The position numbers were made by a program, and so were the translations under genes. The notes beneath the pieces were generated by a model. It was not told where the DNA came from, made no database searches, and saw only the letters and a list, made by a program, of their open reading frames with translations. 64,000 nucleotides of DNA from Isoptericola halotolerans. Lineage in GTDB: Bacteria > Actinomycetota > Actinomycetes > Actinomycetales > Cellulomonadaceae. Below, piece by piece: positions 44,763 through 53,706 of the stretch (position 1 is the first letter of the stretch; the number at the start of each line of letters is the position of its first letter). Location: assembly GCF_013149785.1 (NCBI RefSeq), contig NZ_JABEZU010000002.1, forward strand, positions 1-64,000, given 5' to 3'.

Positions 44763-45257
44763 TCAGGCGTTGTAGAAGGGGACGACCTGCTCGAGCCGGG
44801 ACCACGCGGCCCCGACGGGGTCGTCCGCGCCGTCGGTGGCCAGACCGAGGGCGTCCAGCATCACGTGCCAGCCGACGGCGAACTCCGGTGCCGGGCCCGA
44901 GGCCACGTCCGCATGGGTCAGCGTGAGCCGCGTGCCGCCGTCGTCGGCCTGCAGCTCCCAGCGCACCAGCGAGTCCGGCACGCCCTCCCAGACCCAGGTG
45001 TGCTCGAGCAGCCCGGGCTCGTCGACGGCGGTCACCTCGCCGGTGGCCGTGCCCTCCTCCCCGAAGTCGAAGAGGGCGGTGCCGCCGACGCGCGGCTCGA
45101 TGCGGCAGCCCGGCAGCCATCGCTGCAGGAGGTCCGGGTCGGTGAGCCAGGCCCAGGCGCGCTCGGGCGGCACGGGCAGGTGCCGGACGAACTGGATCTG
45201 CGCGGTCCCGGACGGGTCGAGACCCAGGGTGCCGCGGGCGGTGTCGAGCGTGGTCAT
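44763..45257 (-). CDS. SRPBCC (AHSA1-like) domain protein
   Basis: A 164-residue START-like protein. The signature is VRHLPVPPERAWAWLTDPDLL, then GCRIEPRVGGTALFDFGEEG and LEHTWVWEG. Its ATG overlaps the stop of the ArsR gene by 4 bp (ATGA), so the two are coupled. An ArsR regulator with an AHSA1-type protein is a frequent pair in actinobacteria. The fold binds hydrophobic ligands; the ligand is unknown. Confidence 0.9.
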   Translation of the reverse strand: MTTLDTARGTLGLDPSGTAQIQFVRHLPVPPERAWAWLTDPDLLQRWLPGCRIEPRVGGTALFDFGEEGTATGEVTAVDEPGLLEHTWVWEGVPDSLVRWELQADDGGTRLTLTHADVASGPAPEFAVGWHVMLDALGLATDGADDPVGAAWSRLEQVVPFYNA

Positions 45258-45589
45258 GGTGTGCCTCTCTGGTCGGGTGCTGCGCCGAGATCCTCGGCGG
45301 CGATCTCGCGCTCGAGCCGGTCGAGCGCGTCGTTCCAGCGGACTCGTTGTGCCTCGAGCCAGGAGCCCGCCTCGGCGAGAGCGTCGGCGTGCAGGGAGTA
45401 GCGGCGCTCGCGGCCGGTCCTGCGGACGATGAGGACACCGGCCGAGACCAGGGCGGTCAGGTGCTGGGACACGCCGGGGCGGGAGATGTCGAAGTGCGCG
45501 GCGATCTCGCCGGCGGTGCGTTCCTCGGAGGACACCAGCTCCACGATGCGGCGCCGGTGCGGTGCGCCGAGGGCCTCGAAGACGTCCAT
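45254..45589 (-). CDS. ArsR-family transcriptional regulator
   Basis: A 111-residue winged-helix repressor. The HTH includes MDVFEALGAPHRRRIVELV, GEIAAHFDISRPGVSQHLTAL and the wing VRRTGRERRYSL. No metal-binding cysteines are present, so it is not a metal sensor of the classical kind. A palindrome GTAAG-N6-CTTAC lies 9 bp upstream of the start and is a likely operator. An AT-rich stretch only a few bases before the ATG suggests a leaderless transcript. Confidence 0.92.
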   Translation of the reverse strand: MDVFEALGAPHRRRIVELVSSEERTAGEIAAHFDISRPGVSQHLTALVSAGVLIVRRTGRERRYSLHADALAEAGSWLEAQRVRWNDALDRLEREIAAEDLGAAPDQRGTP

Positions 45590-45597
45590 GGGTATAT

Positions 45598-45613
45598 GTA
45601 AGCAGATTCTTAC
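45598..45613. promoter_or_regulatory. Probable ArsR operator
   Basis: GTAAG and CTTAC arms flank CAGATT. The site lies in the only AT-rich spot of the 117-bp divergent gap, next to the ArsR start. Autoregulation is inferred. Confidence 0.55.
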
Positions 45614-45706
45614 GCGTTGTCGCGCCGGCTCGTCGGTCCGGTGCGATCAGCAGCGAGCCGGGCCGGGCGACCGGTGCGCCCGGGGCCGGCGTGCCAGGAT
45701 CAAGGC

Positions 45707-46375
45707 ATGGACAACGAGGCACGGTGGCGCGACGTCGACTCCCATCTCGTGGGCGAGCTCGTGGAGGAGGACGACGCGCTCGTCGGTGCCCGCGAGCTCG
45801 GGCGGGAACGAGGCCTGCCGGCCATCGAGGTCGCACCGAACCAGGGCGCGTTCCTCGCGCTCGTGGCGCAGATGACCGGCGCGCGACGGGTCCTGGAGCT
45901 GGGCACGCTCGCCGGGTACAGCACCATCTGGCTCGCGCGGGCCGTCGGACCCGAGGGCCGGGTGACCACCGTCGAGCTCGACCCGCGGCACGCAGCGGTG
46001 GCGCGGGAGAACCTCGACCGCGCCGGCCTGGCCTACCGGGTCGACGTCGAGGTCGGCCCGGCGCTCGACGTCCTGTCAGACCTGGTCGACGCGGGCAGCG
46101 ACCCGTACGACCTCGTGTTCATCGACGCCGACAAGGTGAACATGGCCGCCTACCTCGAGCTCGCGTTGCGGCTCACGCGGTCCGGGAGCGTGATCGTGGG
46201 TGACAACGTGGTGCGCCGCGGCGCCGTCGTCGACCCCACGAGCGACGACCCGAGCGTCTTGGGAGCGCGAGCGTTCCTGCACGCCCTCGGCAACGATCCT
46301 CGGCTGGAGGCGACGGCGCTGCAGACCGTCGGCTCGAAGGGTTGGGACGGGTTCGCGATCGCCCGCGTGTGCTGA
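45707..46375 (+). CDS. SAM-dependent O-methyltransferase
   Basis: A 222-residue methyltransferase of the catechol/caffeoyl-CoA O-methyltransferase group. The SAM motif is VLELGTLAGYSTIWLARAVG, followed by VTTVELDPRHAAVAREN and the metal-site segment YDLVFIDADKVN. GDNVVRRGAVVD is the conserved metal-binding and catalytic loop. The ATG at 45707 follows CCAGGATCAAGGC. The substrate is unknown. Confidence 0.92.
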   Translation: MDNEARWRDVDSHLVGELVEEDDALVGARELGRERGLPAIEVAPNQGAFLALVAQMTGARRVLELGTLAGYSTIWLARAVGPEGRVTTVELDPRHAAVARENLDRAGLAYRVDVEVGPALDVLSDLVDAGSDPYDLVFIDADKVNMAAYLELALRLTRSGSVIVGDNVVRRGAVVDPTSDDPSVLGARAFLHALGNDPRLEATALQTVGSKGWDGFAIARVC

Positions 46376-46494
46376 GTCCACGCGACGCCCGTGCCAGATC
46401 TTCATCAGCTCTGATGCCAGAACTGCACCGGCCACGACAGGTCTTCGTGCTGCGCGCTCCGACCGCCTCGACCTGTTGAACCGGTCCGTAGGCT

Positions 46495-47553
46495 GTGTCC
46501 GTGGTGACGAGCGAGTGGACCCTGGCTGAGGCACGCCCGTTGTTCAGCATGCTCGAGCACCCACGCCCCGGTCACGGGATCCTCGGCGTCAGCGACCCCG
46601 ACGTCCACCTGCGCTCCGGGCGGTGGTCGATGTTCCTCGGCGCGTTCACGACCCGGTTCGTGGTCCGCATCGTCGAAGCCCGGCTTCCAGCGGGTGCCAA
46701 GGTCTCGGACGACTCCTGGCACTTGGTGACCGGACGCCGTCGCCGTGCGGTCGAGCTCGGTGCGCCACCTGACCGGCGTGCCTGGGACGCCGCGGGGATG
46801 CACACGCCGAGCTACGCCGTCGGCCGGGCAGAAGGCGAGACGGTGGAGCGGATCTACTACGCCGGGAGGCGCTCGCAGAAGATCACGGGTCCCGAGAGCC
46901 GCTACGCGATCGGTTGCCTCGAACACCGCGACGGCGCCTGGCGACGGCGCCCCGGCCCGGTCCTCACCGGCGACGCGGCACGGCCGAGCGTGCTGGAACC
47001 GTTCGTCGTCCACACCGACGGCCGGTGGCGGATGTGGTTCCTGTCGGCGATCGGCGAGACCGGACGCGGTGAGTGGCCGGACTACGAGCTGCGGTACACC
47101 GAGAGCGACGACGGCGTCCGCTGGGAGGCTCCGGAACGGTTCGCGTCGGTCGAGGAGGGGTTCTTCGACAACACGGTCGTCCGGGACGGCGCGTCGTGGC
47201 GCATGGTGCTCGCCCGCGGGACGAACCTGTACGGCACCGAGCCCTTCCCTCCCCAGGGTCTGTGGTCGACCGAGGCGGCCGCCAGCCCGGCCGGACGTCC
47301 CTCCTGGTCACCCGTGCAGCGGCTGTTGGATACCGACGCCGCTGCCGAGGACTGGTACGCGGCCGGTGTGTGCGGCCCGGCTGTGGTCACCGATGGCGAC
47401 GCCCTGCACGTGTTTGCCACCGGTACACACGCTCAGACCTCGTGGTGGAGGGCAACGGCACGCGGCCTGCGCCACGGCAGGCGGCCACCCGCGCCGGCCC
47501 CCTACTTCCTGACCACCGGGAGATTCACGTTCAGGCGAGCCCGCGCTCGATGA
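46495..47553 (+). CDS. Beta-propeller glycosidase-like protein
   Basis: A 352-residue protein with repeated short beta motifs: SDPDVHLRSGRWSMFLGAF, RRPGPVLTGDAARPSVLEPFV, DGRWRMWFL, RYTESDDGVRWE and DNTVVRDGASWRMVLARG. These recall the five-bladed propeller of GH32, GH43 or GH130-like proteins. No signal is present. The start may be GTG at 46495, 46501 or 46504; none has a good ribosome site. The last 23 bp overlap the end of the convergent glycosyltransferase gene. The function is unproven. Confidence 0.65.
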   Translation: MSVVTSEWTLAEARPLFSMLEHPRPGHGILGVSDPDVHLRSGRWSMFLGAFTTRFVVRIVEARLPAGAKVSDDSWHLVTGRRRRAVELGAPPDRRAWDAAGMHTPSYAVGRAEGETVERIYYAGRRSQKITGPESRYAIGCLEHRDGAWRRRPGPVLTGDAARPSVLEPFVVHTDGRWRMWFLSAIGETGRGEWPDYELRYTESDDGVRWEAPERFASVEEGFFDNTVVRDGASWRMVLARGTNLYGTEPFPPQGLWSTEAAASPAGRPSWSPVQRLLDTDAAAEDWYAAGVCGPAVVTDGDALHVFATGTHAQTSWWRATARGLRHGRRPPAPAPYFLTTGRFTFRRARAR

Positions 47554-48754
47554 TGCGCGCGGTGGCCGCAGCGCCGTCCGCGCCCGCGTAGGCCTCCCGC
47601 ACCTCGGCGGCGGCCGTCCGCACGGCGGGGTCGAACAGCGCGCGGTGCACCGCCGTGCGGAAGGCCTGGGTGCTCACGCGTCGGGGCGGGACCGCGACGG
47701 CGTTGCCGCGCTCGGCGCACCGGCGCACGTTCCACGTCTGTTCCGGCTGCAGGCCCATGCCGACGAACGGCACCCCGGTGGCGCACGCCGTCTGGACGGT
47801 GCCCTGCCCGCCGTGCAGGACGGCAGCGCCGACCAGGCCGCCGAGGCGGTGAGCGGGCAGCAGGTCCGTGACGTGCACGTTCGGGGGCAGGACGTCGTCG
47901 TCCTCGAGGTAGTGCCGCACGGGCGCGACGACGTTGACCGGCAGCCGACCGAGGGCCCGTGCTGCCTTGAGCACCAGGTCCCGGCTCGCGGACGACCCGA
48001 GCCCGAGGTAGACCAGCGGCTCCGGCGCAGCGGCCAGCTCCTCGACGACCGGCGGCAGTGGTGCGTCGAGGTGGGCGAAGATCGGGCCGACCCGCTCGAA
48101 GTCGTGCGGCAGGTCGAACCCGTCGAGCTCCCAGTCCATCTCGGTGAGCAGGTTGTGGTCCGCGCGCAGCAGCGAGGCCGCGGTCCGCAGCTCGGGCACG
48201 TCGTTCTCCCGGGCGACTGTCGTGAACGCCCGCGGCGCGAGCGGCGCGGCGGTGTATACCCAGCGGAAGGCCGACGTCGCCGCTCGATCAGCACGACGGG
48301 CCGCACCGCTCGTGCCGTCGACGAACCTCATCCGCGGCGTCTGCTCGACCTGCGGAGCCGTCAGCGCGAACGGGACGGGGTAGAACAGCGGGACGCCCTC
48401 CGCCCGCGCCGAGAGGAAGGACGTGAGGTTGGAACCGGTCACGACGGCGCGGGCGCCGGTCCTGCGGATCACCAGGCGCTCGACCGCCACGCGCTCACGC
48501 ACCAGCTCCGTGGTGAACGGGCTGCGGAACGCTCGCCCCTGGTCGAAGGCCAGCGCCTGGTCGCGCTGCGCCCGGTCCCAGGCGGGCAGGCACGCACGGT
48601 AGGGGAAGCCGGCGTCGCGGACCAGGTCGACGTAGTCGTGCTCGTACCCCATGAAGACCGGTGAGTGCGCAGGGTCCAGGGCGCGGGCGACCTGGATCAT
48701 CCGGGTGGTCTCGGCCAGGTTGAACATCACCGGGCAGAACAGGACGGTGCTCAC
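47531..48754 (-). CDS. GT1-family (MGT-like) glycosyltransferase
   Basis: A 407-residue GT-B glycosyltransferase. The C-terminal donor site reads LHGGQGTVQTACATGVPFVG followed by QPEQTWNVRRCAERG, typical of macrolide or sterol glycosyltransferases. The start of the N-terminal domain is TVLFCPVMFNLAETTRMIQVA. The GTG at 48754 follows GAAGGAGGCACCT, a strong ribosome site, and replaces a longer frame upstream. The donor and acceptor are unknown. It follows a CPA2 antiporter gene at 23 bp, probably on one transcript. Confidence 0.9.
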   Translation of the reverse strand: MSTVLFCPVMFNLAETTRMIQVARALDPAHSPVFMGYEHDYVDLVRDAGFPYRACLPAWDRAQRDQALAFDQGRAFRSPFTTELVRERVAVERLVIRRTGARAVVTGSNLTSFLSARAEGVPLFYPVPFALTAPQVEQTPRMRFVDGTSGAARRADRAATSAFRWVYTAAPLAPRAFTTVARENDVPELRTAASLLRADHNLLTEMDWELDGFDLPHDFERVGPIFAHLDAPLPPVVEELAAAPEPLVYLGLGSSASRDLVLKAARALGRLPVNVVAPVRHYLEDDDVLPPNVHVTDLLPAHRLGGLVGAAVLHGGQGTVQTACATGVPFVGMGLQPEQTWNVRRCAERGNAVAVPPRRVSTQAFRTAVHRALFDPAVRTAAAEVREAYAGADGAAATARIIERGLA

Positions 48755-48777
48755 AGGTGCCTCCTTCGGGTGGTGCC

Positions 48778-50427
48778 TCAGGGAGTGTCGCGCTCGTCGT
48801 CCGCCCCGAGGCGGTCGGTGATGCGGTCCAGCACCGCGGCGGTGGCCGCGGCGTACGGCTCGATGACGACGTCGGCGTCGGTCGCCTCCAGGCGCCGCGC
48901 GTCGCGGGCCGACAGCGCGGTCAGGGCGACGTGCCCCGGGTAGCCGTGGTGGCGCAGGGCGTGCAGCAGGGTGAGGTTCGCGTCGGACGACGGGACGGTG
49001 CACACCACCCAGCGCGCCTGGGCGAGGGGCAGCGACTCCAGGAGGTCGATGTCCTCCGCGCTGCCGAAGACCGCCGTGACACCGCGACGGTTCCAGGCGT
49101 TGACGATGTCGGGGTCGAAGTCCACCGCGACGACGGACGTCCCGGTGGTCGTGAGCCGGTCCACGAGCTGCCCGCCGAGCCGGCCGAGGCCGTAGACGAG
49201 GATGTCGGCGTCCGGCGTCTCGTCGGGGACCGTGTGCCGGCGGGCGGAGTCACGCTGGAAGATCCCCAGCACCGGTTGCAGCTTCTCGAACAGCGGTTGG
49301 GAGTACAGGATCATGTAGGTCGAGGCACCGATGGTGATCAGCCCGACGACGGTGATGAGGCTCACCGTCACGGAGGTGATGTGCCCCAGGCTGAGCCCGA
49401 GCGCCGCGAGGATCAAGGAGAACTCGCTGATCTGGGCGACGGTCAGCCCGGCCTTGAACGACACCCGCACCGGGTATCCCATGAACCCCATGATGACCAG
49501 CACGATGAGCGGGTTCCCCACGAGGACGAACGCCGACAGCACGGCGGCCTCGCCGAGCTGTCGCGAGGCGTCGGCGAACTCCAGCTGCGCACCGAGCGCC
49601 AGGAAGAAGAACAGCAGGAGGAAGTCGCGCAGGCTCACCAGCCGTGCACCGATGGCCTCACGGAACGGGGTGGAGGCCAGGGACATCCCGGCGAGGAACG
49701 CGCCGACCTCGGTGCTGAACCCGAGCCAGGCGCTCGTCGCGGCGATCGAGACCGCCCAGGCGATCGCGAAGAGCACGAGCAGCTCCTGGGAGCGGGCCAC
49801 GTGGGGGAGCAGGCGGGGGATCACGTACCGCATGGTCAGGGCGACCCCGGCCAGCAGCGCGACACCCTTGCCGATCACGAGGACGACGTCGAGCGCGACG
49901 TTGTCGCTGGTCTCCTGCCCGAAGGCGGTCAGGGCGATCATCACGAGGACCACGACGAGGTCCTGCACGATGAGGAAGCCGACGGCGATGCGCCCGTGCA
50001 GCTCGTCGATCTCGCGCTTGTCCGACAGCAGCTTGACGATGATGATCGTCGAGGAGAACGTCAGGGCCACCGCGACGTAGATCGCCGTGACGTGGTCCAT
50101 GCCGAGCGCCAGGGCGATGCCGTACCCGATCGCCGCGGTGAAGGCCACCTGTCCGAGGCCGGTGGCGAGGGCGACCGGACCGGTGGTGCGGATGAGGTGG
50201 AGGTCGAGCTTCAGGCCCACCAGGAACAGCAGGATCGTGATCCCGAGGTGCCCCAGCAGCTCGATCTCCTCGATGTCGGTGGCCCACCCCGTGCCCACCG
50301 GGCCGACCAGGATCCCGACGCCGATGAACGAGACGATCAGCGGCTGACGCAGCCGTGTCGCGACCAGGCCCACGAGTGCCGCCACCGCGAGGATCGCGGC
50401 CAGCAGCGAGAGGTCCTGCCCGGTCAT
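48778..50427 (-). CDS. CPA2-family monovalent cation:proton antiporter with TrkA-N domain
   Basis: A 549-residue protein. Residues about 1-385 form a Na/H-exchanger-type membrane domain with about twelve helices, including [15 protein letters not shown] and [16 protein letters not shown]. Residues about 410-530 are a Rossmann-type TrkA-N domain ([31 protein letters not shown]). This is the KefB/KefC layout, with potassium or sodium exchange against protons and ligand gating through nucleotides. No glutathione-specific feature is visible. It shares strand and spacing with the glycosyltransferase gene. Confidence 0.92.
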   Translation of the reverse strand: MTGQDLSLLAAILAVAALVGLVATRLRQPLIVSFIGVGILVGPVGTGWATDIEEIELLGHLGITILLFLVGLKLDLHLIRTTGPVALATGLGQVAFTAAIGYGIALALGMDHVTAIYVAVALTFSSTIIIVKLLSDKREIDELHGRIAVGFLIVQDLVVVLVMIALTAFGQETSDNVALDVVLVIGKGVALLAGVALTMRYVIPRLLPHVARSQELLVLFAIAWAVSIAATSAWLGFSTEVGAFLAGMSLASTPFREAIGARLVSLRDFLLLFFFLALGAQLEFADASRQLGEAAVLSAFVLVGNPLIVLVIMGFMGYPVRVSFKAGLTVAQISEFSLILAALGLSLGHITSVTVSLITVVGLITIGASTYMILYSQPLFEKLQPVLGIFQRDSARRHTVPDETPDADILVYGLGRLGGQLVDRLTTTGTSVVAVDFDPDIVNAWNRRGVTAVFGSAEDIDLLESLPLAQARWVVCTVPSSDANLTLLHALRHHGYPGHVALTALSARDARRLEATDADVVIEPYAAATAAVLDRITDRLGADDERDTP

Positions 50428-50506
50428 CGGGCGACACCTCCCTCTGCAGCCGACCGTCGTGGAACCACCGTCCCATCACTGCGGTGACTCGGCAGGCCGA
50501 GGAGGT

Positions 50507-50941
50507 TCAGCCCTGCTCGTGCCCGAGCACGACGGCGCGCCAGGCGCCGTCACGGTCGGCGCCCGTCGCGGTGACCCGGACCTCGGTGACCTCGGTCACC
50601 GAGAGCGACTCCTCGTGCGCGTCCGGGCCGCCGGGGACATCGGTGACCGTGCGCGAAGAGCCGCTCCCCGTCCCGTCCATGTGCACGGTGAACTCCAAGG
50701 TCCCCTCGCCCAGGCAGGTCAGCCGGACTCCCGTGATCGTGGCCGGTGCGTCGTACGCCAGGGAGATGCCGTCGGTGTCGGCCGGTGCCGGATCCGACCT
50801 GCCGACCAGCGACGACAGGGACCCGAGCTCGTCGTCCGCCGCCTCGGGCCCCTGGGACATCCACCGGGCGATCTCGTCGGGGTCGTTGTCGGCGGGTGGT
50901 GAGCAGGCGGGTGAACCGGGTGCGCTTGGCGTCAGGGACAC
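50507..50941 (-). CDS. Hypothetical protein, possibly a lipoprotein with lost or mis-set start
   Basis: About 144 residues from a GTG at 50941; a later start is possible. The C-terminal half looks like a small secreted beta domain ([53 protein letters not shown]). The N terminus has a cysteine ([11 protein letters not shown]) as in lipoproteins but lacks a hydrophobic signal, and there is no ribosome site. The start overlaps the region upstream of the cold-shock gene. It may be truncated. I do not recognise the family. Confidence 0.45.
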   Translation of the reverse strand: MSLTPSAPGSPACSPPADNDPDEIARWMSQGPEAADDELGSLSSLVGRSDPAPADTDGISLAYDAPATITGVRLTCLGEGTLEFTVHMDGTGSGSSRTVTDVPGGPDAHEESLSVTEVTEVRVTATGADRDGAWRAVVLGHEQG

Positions 50942-50978
50942 TGGGGGCAGCAGCTTTTTCCGAGACAAGGAGTTCACA

Positions 50979-51947
50979 GTGCCCCAGGGAACCGTCCGAT
51001 GGTTCGACACCGACCGAGGGTTCGGTTTCATCGATCTCGGCAACGAGGCCGAGGACCTGTTCGTGCATGCGTCCGAGATCGTCGGCGACGACGGGCCGAA
51101 GGTGCTCCGCGAGGGGCAGGCCGTCGAGTTCGAGGTGGGCGAGGGTGATCGTGGTCCGCAGGCGCGCCGCGTCCGTGTCACGGGCGACCGGGCCGCCGAC
51201 GCCGCCGCGGGCGTGCTCGGGACCGTCTCCTGGTACGAGCCGGCCAAGGGGTACGGCTTCGTCACGCCCGACGACGGTCGCGGCGAGATCTTCGTGCACA
51301 GCTCCGCCATCGTCGGGGGCGGGGTGATCATCGAGGGGCAGCGGGTGGCGTTCCTCGTCGTCGACGGCGAGAAGGGCCCGCAGGCGGACCACCTGCTGCC
51401 GCTCGCGGCGCAAGCGGCCCGGGGTGCCGTGCCCTCGGATGGTGCCGACGGCACCGTGACCTGGTACGACGAGGTCAAGGGCTTCGGCTTCATCGCTCCC
51501 GAGGCGGGTGGCGGCGACATCTTCGTCCACGTCAAGGCACTGAGCGGCGGACTGACCGAGCTCGCCGAGGGTGCCCGCGTGACGTACGACGTCGTCGAGG
51601 GCGACAAGGGGCCGAACGCCCGCAACGTGCGGCTCGTGCGCGGCTCCGGTGCCCGCGGTGGCACTGACCGCGGCGCGGGCCGAGGTGCTGACCGCGGCAC
51701 GGACAGGGGCCGGTCGGGCCGTCCCGCGGCCTCCGGCCGCCCGGTGCGTGGCGGCGAGGGCACCATCGCGCGTTACGACGCGGACCGCGGGTTCGGCTTC
51801 ATCAGCCCGGACGCCGGGGGCGAGGACCTGTTCGTGCACGTGTCGGTCGTGAAGGGCTCCGAGGTCCTGGAGGAGGGCGACCGGGTCCGCTACAAGGTGC
51901 GTCAGAGCGACCGGGGGCCGCAGGCCGACGGCGTCGAGCTGCTCTGA
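50979..51947 (+). CDS. Protein with four cold-shock domains
   Basis: A 322-residue protein made of four cold-shock domains in tandem. Each has the RNP1-like GFGFI or GYGFV motif and the RNP2-like FVH motif: [69 protein letters not shown] and [23 protein letters not shown]. Domains 3 and 4 are joined by an Arg-Gly-rich linker ([18 protein letters not shown]). The usual bacterial CSP has one domain of about 67 residues. The GTG at 50979 follows AAGGAG. It probably binds single-stranded RNA at several points. Confidence 0.93.
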   Translation: MPQGTVRWFDTDRGFGFIDLGNEAEDLFVHASEIVGDDGPKVLREGQAVEFEVGEGDRGPQARRVRVTGDRAADAAAGVLGTVSWYEPAKGYGFVTPDDGRGEIFVHSSAIVGGGVIIEGQRVAFLVVDGEKGPQADHLLPLAAQAARGAVPSDGADGTVTWYDEVKGFGFIAPEAGGGDIFVHVKALSGGLTELAEGARVTYDVVEGDKGPNARNVRLVRGSGARGGTDRGAGRGADRGTDRGRSGRPAASGRPVRGGEGTIARYDADRGFGFISPDAGGEDLFVHVSVVKGSEVLEEGDRVRYKVRQSDRGPQADGVELL

Positions 51948-51969
51948 GCCGGTCGGCCCGCCACGGCGG

Positions 51970-53706
51970 TCAGCCGCCGTCCGGGCCCTCCAGCTCGGGA
52001 GCCTCGAAGTCAGGGACATCGGGCATCTCGATGTCCGGGATGTCCAGGTCGAGGGTGGGGACGTCGAACGTCGGGATGTCGACGGGTTCGCGATCCTCCC
52101 ACTGCTCCGTCCGCTCCCGGTTCTCCCGCAGGACGCAGGAGATCCGGGTGTAGCGCGAGCCTGCGCACGAGGTCGACCCACCGGACCCCGGTGTCGCGAC
52201 GTATCTCCCGTCGGCGTCGTGCTCGTTCGGCAGGACGGGAACGTGCACGACGGCGAGCAGGCCGACGGCGCCGAGGGCCGCGGTCGTCAGGGTAAGGGAC
52301 ACGAGACCGACCGTGCCGCGGCCGCGACGTCCGGCCCCCTCGGTGGCGGCAGGCTCGGCGCCCTCCCCTCGCAGGGCGGCGTCGAGCCCGCGGAGCTGCC
52401 AGAGGCACAGCAGGAGCGGGAGCACCCACACGACCCCGCCGAGAGCGGCGACGGGCAGCGCGTCCGGGCGGGCAGCGCCCGGCGCGGACGCCGCACCGAC
52501 GAGGGCGACGAGCACGACCAGCAGACACCGGGCGGCCGAGGCCTTCCCGTACCCGCCGCGCATCGCGGCGGCGCGCGCGAGCCCGACCTCCGACGCCCCG
52601 AGGTAGCCGGACTCCCGGCCGTGCCGCAGCATGGTGCGCCGCAGCATGACCGAGCCCGTCCCTGCCAGGAGCAGGGAGAGCGCGAGGAGGACGAGGAGCC
52701 ACCGGACGGCGACGGCATCGCGCACCACGAGAAGGGCGACCGGCGCGAGGACCGCGGCCGTCCACGCCACGACCAGCCCGACCGTGCCGAGTCGACCGGC
52801 CCAGGTGCCGTCGAGCAGGCTGCGGCGCACCAGCGCGCGGGGCACGTGCCGCAGCACCGACCAGGATCGCAGGGCGGAGACGACGAGCACCACGGCGAGG
52901 ACCGCGGCCCAGATCACGAAGAATCCGAGCATGCTGTTCCGCATGGTCCACGCCACCAGGAGCGCGGCGGCGGCCAGGACGGCGATCGCGGTGTCCATCG
53001 GCGCGAGCAGCCGTTGCCAGACGCGCAGGAACAGCACGTAGCCGGCCTCGGCGTGCTCGGGGTTCTGCGAGAGGACCCCGACGAGCGCCCGGGAGTGCTG
53101 CCCGTCGTCCGCCGCGAGCTGGGCGTCCGCGTAGAGCAGCCCTTCGTGCTCCGGGGAGGTCGCCAGGCCCTGCCGCACGAGCTCACGGGCGCGGTCGCGC
53201 TCCCCGAGCTTGGCGTGGATCGACGCCGCGCCCAGCAGGCGGCTCGGGTTCTCCGGCTCGAGCTCGAGCGCCCGGCCGATCCGGTCCATCGCCAGCGCGC
53301 GGTCCGCGCGCCGCACCCGACCGCTCGTCAGCACGTCGGCGTGCTGCACGAGGGTCGCGGCGTCGTCGGGCTGGAGCTCGACCGCGCGTTCGACGGCGGT
53401 GCGCGCCTCGGTCAGCCGACCGCGGTTCTGCAGGGCGACGGACAGCAGCACGTGCCCCTGCCCGTAGTCCGGGGCGCCCGCCACGACCTGCTCGAGGATG
53501 CGTTGCGCGTCCGCGGAGCGCTGCAGCCGCAGGTGCAGCCACCCCGACGTCAGGTGGAGGCGGAGGTCGTCCGGGTGCTCGGCCAGCGCGGCCTCGATCC
53601 CCTCGAGCGCCTGCTCCGGCCGGCCGGCGTCGACCAGCATCTCGGCGCGCGTGACGTGGCCGCCGACCGGGTCCTGCGCCGGGCGGGGCGTGGGACCGGT
53701 GCTCAC
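51970..53706 (-). CDS. TPR-repeat membrane protein, partner of the AAA ATPase
   Basis: A 578-residue protein. Residues about 15-215 are TPR-like helices (LVDAGRPEQALEGIEAALAEHP, AVERAVELQPDDAATLVQHAD). About six hydrophobic segments follow between 230 and 480 (VLAAAALLVAWTMRNSMLG, LVVAWTAAVLAPVALLVV). The C terminus is a short acidic tail rich in D-I-P and D-V-P steps (IPTFDVPTLDLDIPDIEMPD). The GTG at 53706 overlaps the stop of the AAA gene by 4 bp, so the two are coupled. The function is unknown; it may link a cytosolic AAA machine to the membrane. Confidence 0.8.
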   Translation of the reverse strand: MSTGPTPRPAQDPVGGHVTRAEMLVDAGRPEQALEGIEAALAEHPDDLRLHLTSGWLHLRLQRSADAQRILEQVVAGAPDYGQGHVLLSVALQNRGRLTEARTAVERAVELQPDDAATLVQHADVLTSGRVRRADRALAMDRIGRALELEPENPSRLLGAASIHAKLGERDRARELVRQGLATSPEHEGLLYADAQLAADDGQHSRALVGVLSQNPEHAEAGYVLFLRVWQRLLAPMDTAIAVLAAAALLVAWTMRNSMLGFFVIWAAVLAVVLVVSALRSWSVLRHVPRALVRRSLLDGTWAGRLGTVGLVVAWTAAVLAPVALLVVRDAVAVRWLLVLLALSLLLAGTGSVMLRRTMLRHGRESGYLGASEVGLARAAAMRGGYGKASAARCLLVVLVALVGAASAPGAARPDALPVAALGGVVWVLPLLLCLWQLRGLDAALRGEGAEPAATEGAGRRGRGTVGLVSLTLTTAALGAVGLLAVVHVPVLPNEHDADGRYVATPGSGGSTSCAGSRYTRISCVLRENRERTEQWEDREPVDIPTFDVPTLDLDIPDIEMPDVPDFEAPELEGPDGG

